The position numbers and the translations under genes were made by a program. A stretch of DNA of 6,182 nucleotides from Bacteroidota bacterium. GTDB taxonomy: Bacteria > Bacteroidota > Bacteroidia > Bacteroidales > JADFUO01. Below, one piece after another: positions 5,365 to 6,182 of this stretch (its first letter is position 1; every line of letters begins with the position of its first letter). The notes under the pieces are model-generated. The model saw nothing but the letters and a program-made list of their open reading frames with translations, had not been told where the DNA came from and did not search any database. The DNA is taken from NCBI GenBank assembly GCA_030614305.1, contig JAUWKH010000106.1, positions 1 to 6,182 of the forward strand, read 5' to 3'.

Positions 5365-6182
5365 ATTTTTTACTATTAACCAAATAAAGCCTATTAATGC
5401 ACAAATAACACGTGGCGCTTCCCCATGCGAAATCTACATCTCTACCGACTGGTACATTGATAACTATGGCGATATACATTACGCCATTTTCCACTCCACC
5501 GATAACGGCGAGAATATTACCTTAAAATACGAAAACATTGAAAACCCGCCTACAGGCGAAATGCAGGTTGGCAAAGTGCTTGGCGATGCCACACCCGGGG
5601 CCTTATACAACTGTGGTAATAACGAGCTTTGGGTTAGTTTTGATTATGGTGTGAATTGGGAATACAGGGAAAACTATCCTGGTTACACAAAATTTTTTAG
5701 CGGAGTAAATCAAGGATTGATTTTTAAAGGGAATTATCAGGGGTTTTTTAAAAGTACAAATTATGGATTATCTTTTGAACTTCTGCCAATAACAGTAATC
5801 TGTCCTTTTACTGAAGTTGGTTTTGATGAGCCGGAGTTTTTTGGTATCTATGGTGAACCAGGATTTTATTTCAACTTTGTGCATACCATTGATTATGGAC
5901 AAACATATACCGAAATCCCAATAGACAGCGCAGTTGCTTTTTGGTCAGTAAGTGGTCATTATCCTCAAATCAGTAGAGGAACAGAACCGGGAGAAATATA
6001 CCTGGTATCATGGTGGCCTAATTCCACATATAAAATTTTTCACAGCATAGATACTGGATATAACTGGACATTAAAATATGAATCTGAATACATAAATTTA
6101 TATTTCTGGGGAGTTCAGTATACAGCAGGACGCGAGCCAGGTACTTTTTATGTTAAAAGAGCAACTTATGATCCAACAAATA
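5327..6182 (+). CDS. Secreted protein with Asp-box (BNR-like) repeats, C-terminus missing
   Basis: The frame is open from ATG 5327 to the window end (285 codons, no stop), so the 3' part is missing. Residues 1-25 form a signal peptide with Lys2, a hydrophobic core (ITIAILIFF) and probable cleavage after Ala25 in PINAQ. Five Asp-box-like motifs (S/T-x-D-x-G-x-x-aromatic or aliphatic) follow at 57, 104, 143, 187 and 240; the third has Asn in place of Asp. Each except the third is followed by a PG-x-x-Y/F-type segment (90, 177, 221, 271). Such repeats of about 40-50 residues form beta-propeller blades in sialidase and sortilin-like proteins. Here there is no sign of sialidase catalytic residues, so a binding or structural surface protein is more likely. 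A type IX secretion sorting domain would be expected at the missing C-terminus. An in-frame ATG at 5291 would add 12 residues before the signal peptide and is less likely. The first 240 bp from 5401 are richer in G+C than the rest. Confidence 0.82.
   Translation, partial: MKTLINITIAILIFFTINQIKPINAQITRGASPCEIYISTDWYIDNYGDIHYAIFHSTDNGENITLKYENIENPPTGEMQVGKVLGDATPGALYNCGNNELWVSFDYGVNWEYRENYPGYTKFFSGVNQGLIFKGNYQGFFKSTNYGLSFELLPITVICPFTEVGFDEPEFFGIYGEPGFYFNFVHTIDYGQTYTEIPIDSAVAFWSVSGHYPQISRGTEPGEIYLVSWWPNSTYKIFHSIDTGYNWTLKYESEYINLYFWGVQYTAGREPGTFYVKRATYDPTN

Overview
The window looks like chromosomal DNA from a member of the Bacteroidota, probably an uncultured Bacteroidales-like lineage. The DNA is AT-rich. 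Start codons lack Shine-Dalgarno sites. Two genes carry the TAnnTTTG promoter element of this phylum a few bases before the ATG. The proteins read as Bacteroidota versions of their families, and the last gene is a signal-peptide-bearing protein with Asp-box motifs of the kind this phylum secretes in large numbers.

Layout. The minus strand holds the first 42 codons of an M20-type amidohydrolase (1-126, running off the left edge). After a featureless 156-bp gap comes a complete MsbA-like ABC exporter half-transporter (283-2106). A 192-bp divergent intergenic region carries both putative promoters, a 21-bp near-perfect palindrome and an inverted repeat built of heptamers. The plus strand then holds rbfA (2299-2634), a class I SAM-dependent methyltransferase with a hydrophobic C-terminus (2685-3506) and a LolC/LolE-type FtsX-family permease starting at TTG (3663-4895). 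A 395-bp stretch of short hairpins and 7/8-bp phased repeats follows. The final gene is a secreted protein with five Asp-box-like motifs (from 5327) that is cut by the right edge.

How the genes fit together. Most are housekeeping and envelope functions: lipid or drug export (ABC exporter), 30S subunit maturation (RbfA), methylation of an unknown substrate, and lipoprotein-release-type transport (permease, with no ATPase gene beside it). RbfA and the methyltransferase are 50 bp apart with no terminator between them and are probably cotranscribed. The permease may follow in the same transcript.

I see no defence, mobile-element, CRISPR, tRNA or rRNA signal. The most unusual material is non-coding. 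The gap before the permease can be read as 21 successive 7-bp units in one unbroken phase. The gaps at 2154-2217 and 5164-5205 also show 7-bp phasing, and two stretches near 4973-5101 and 5293-5364 show 8-bp phasing. No clearly new protein system is visible.
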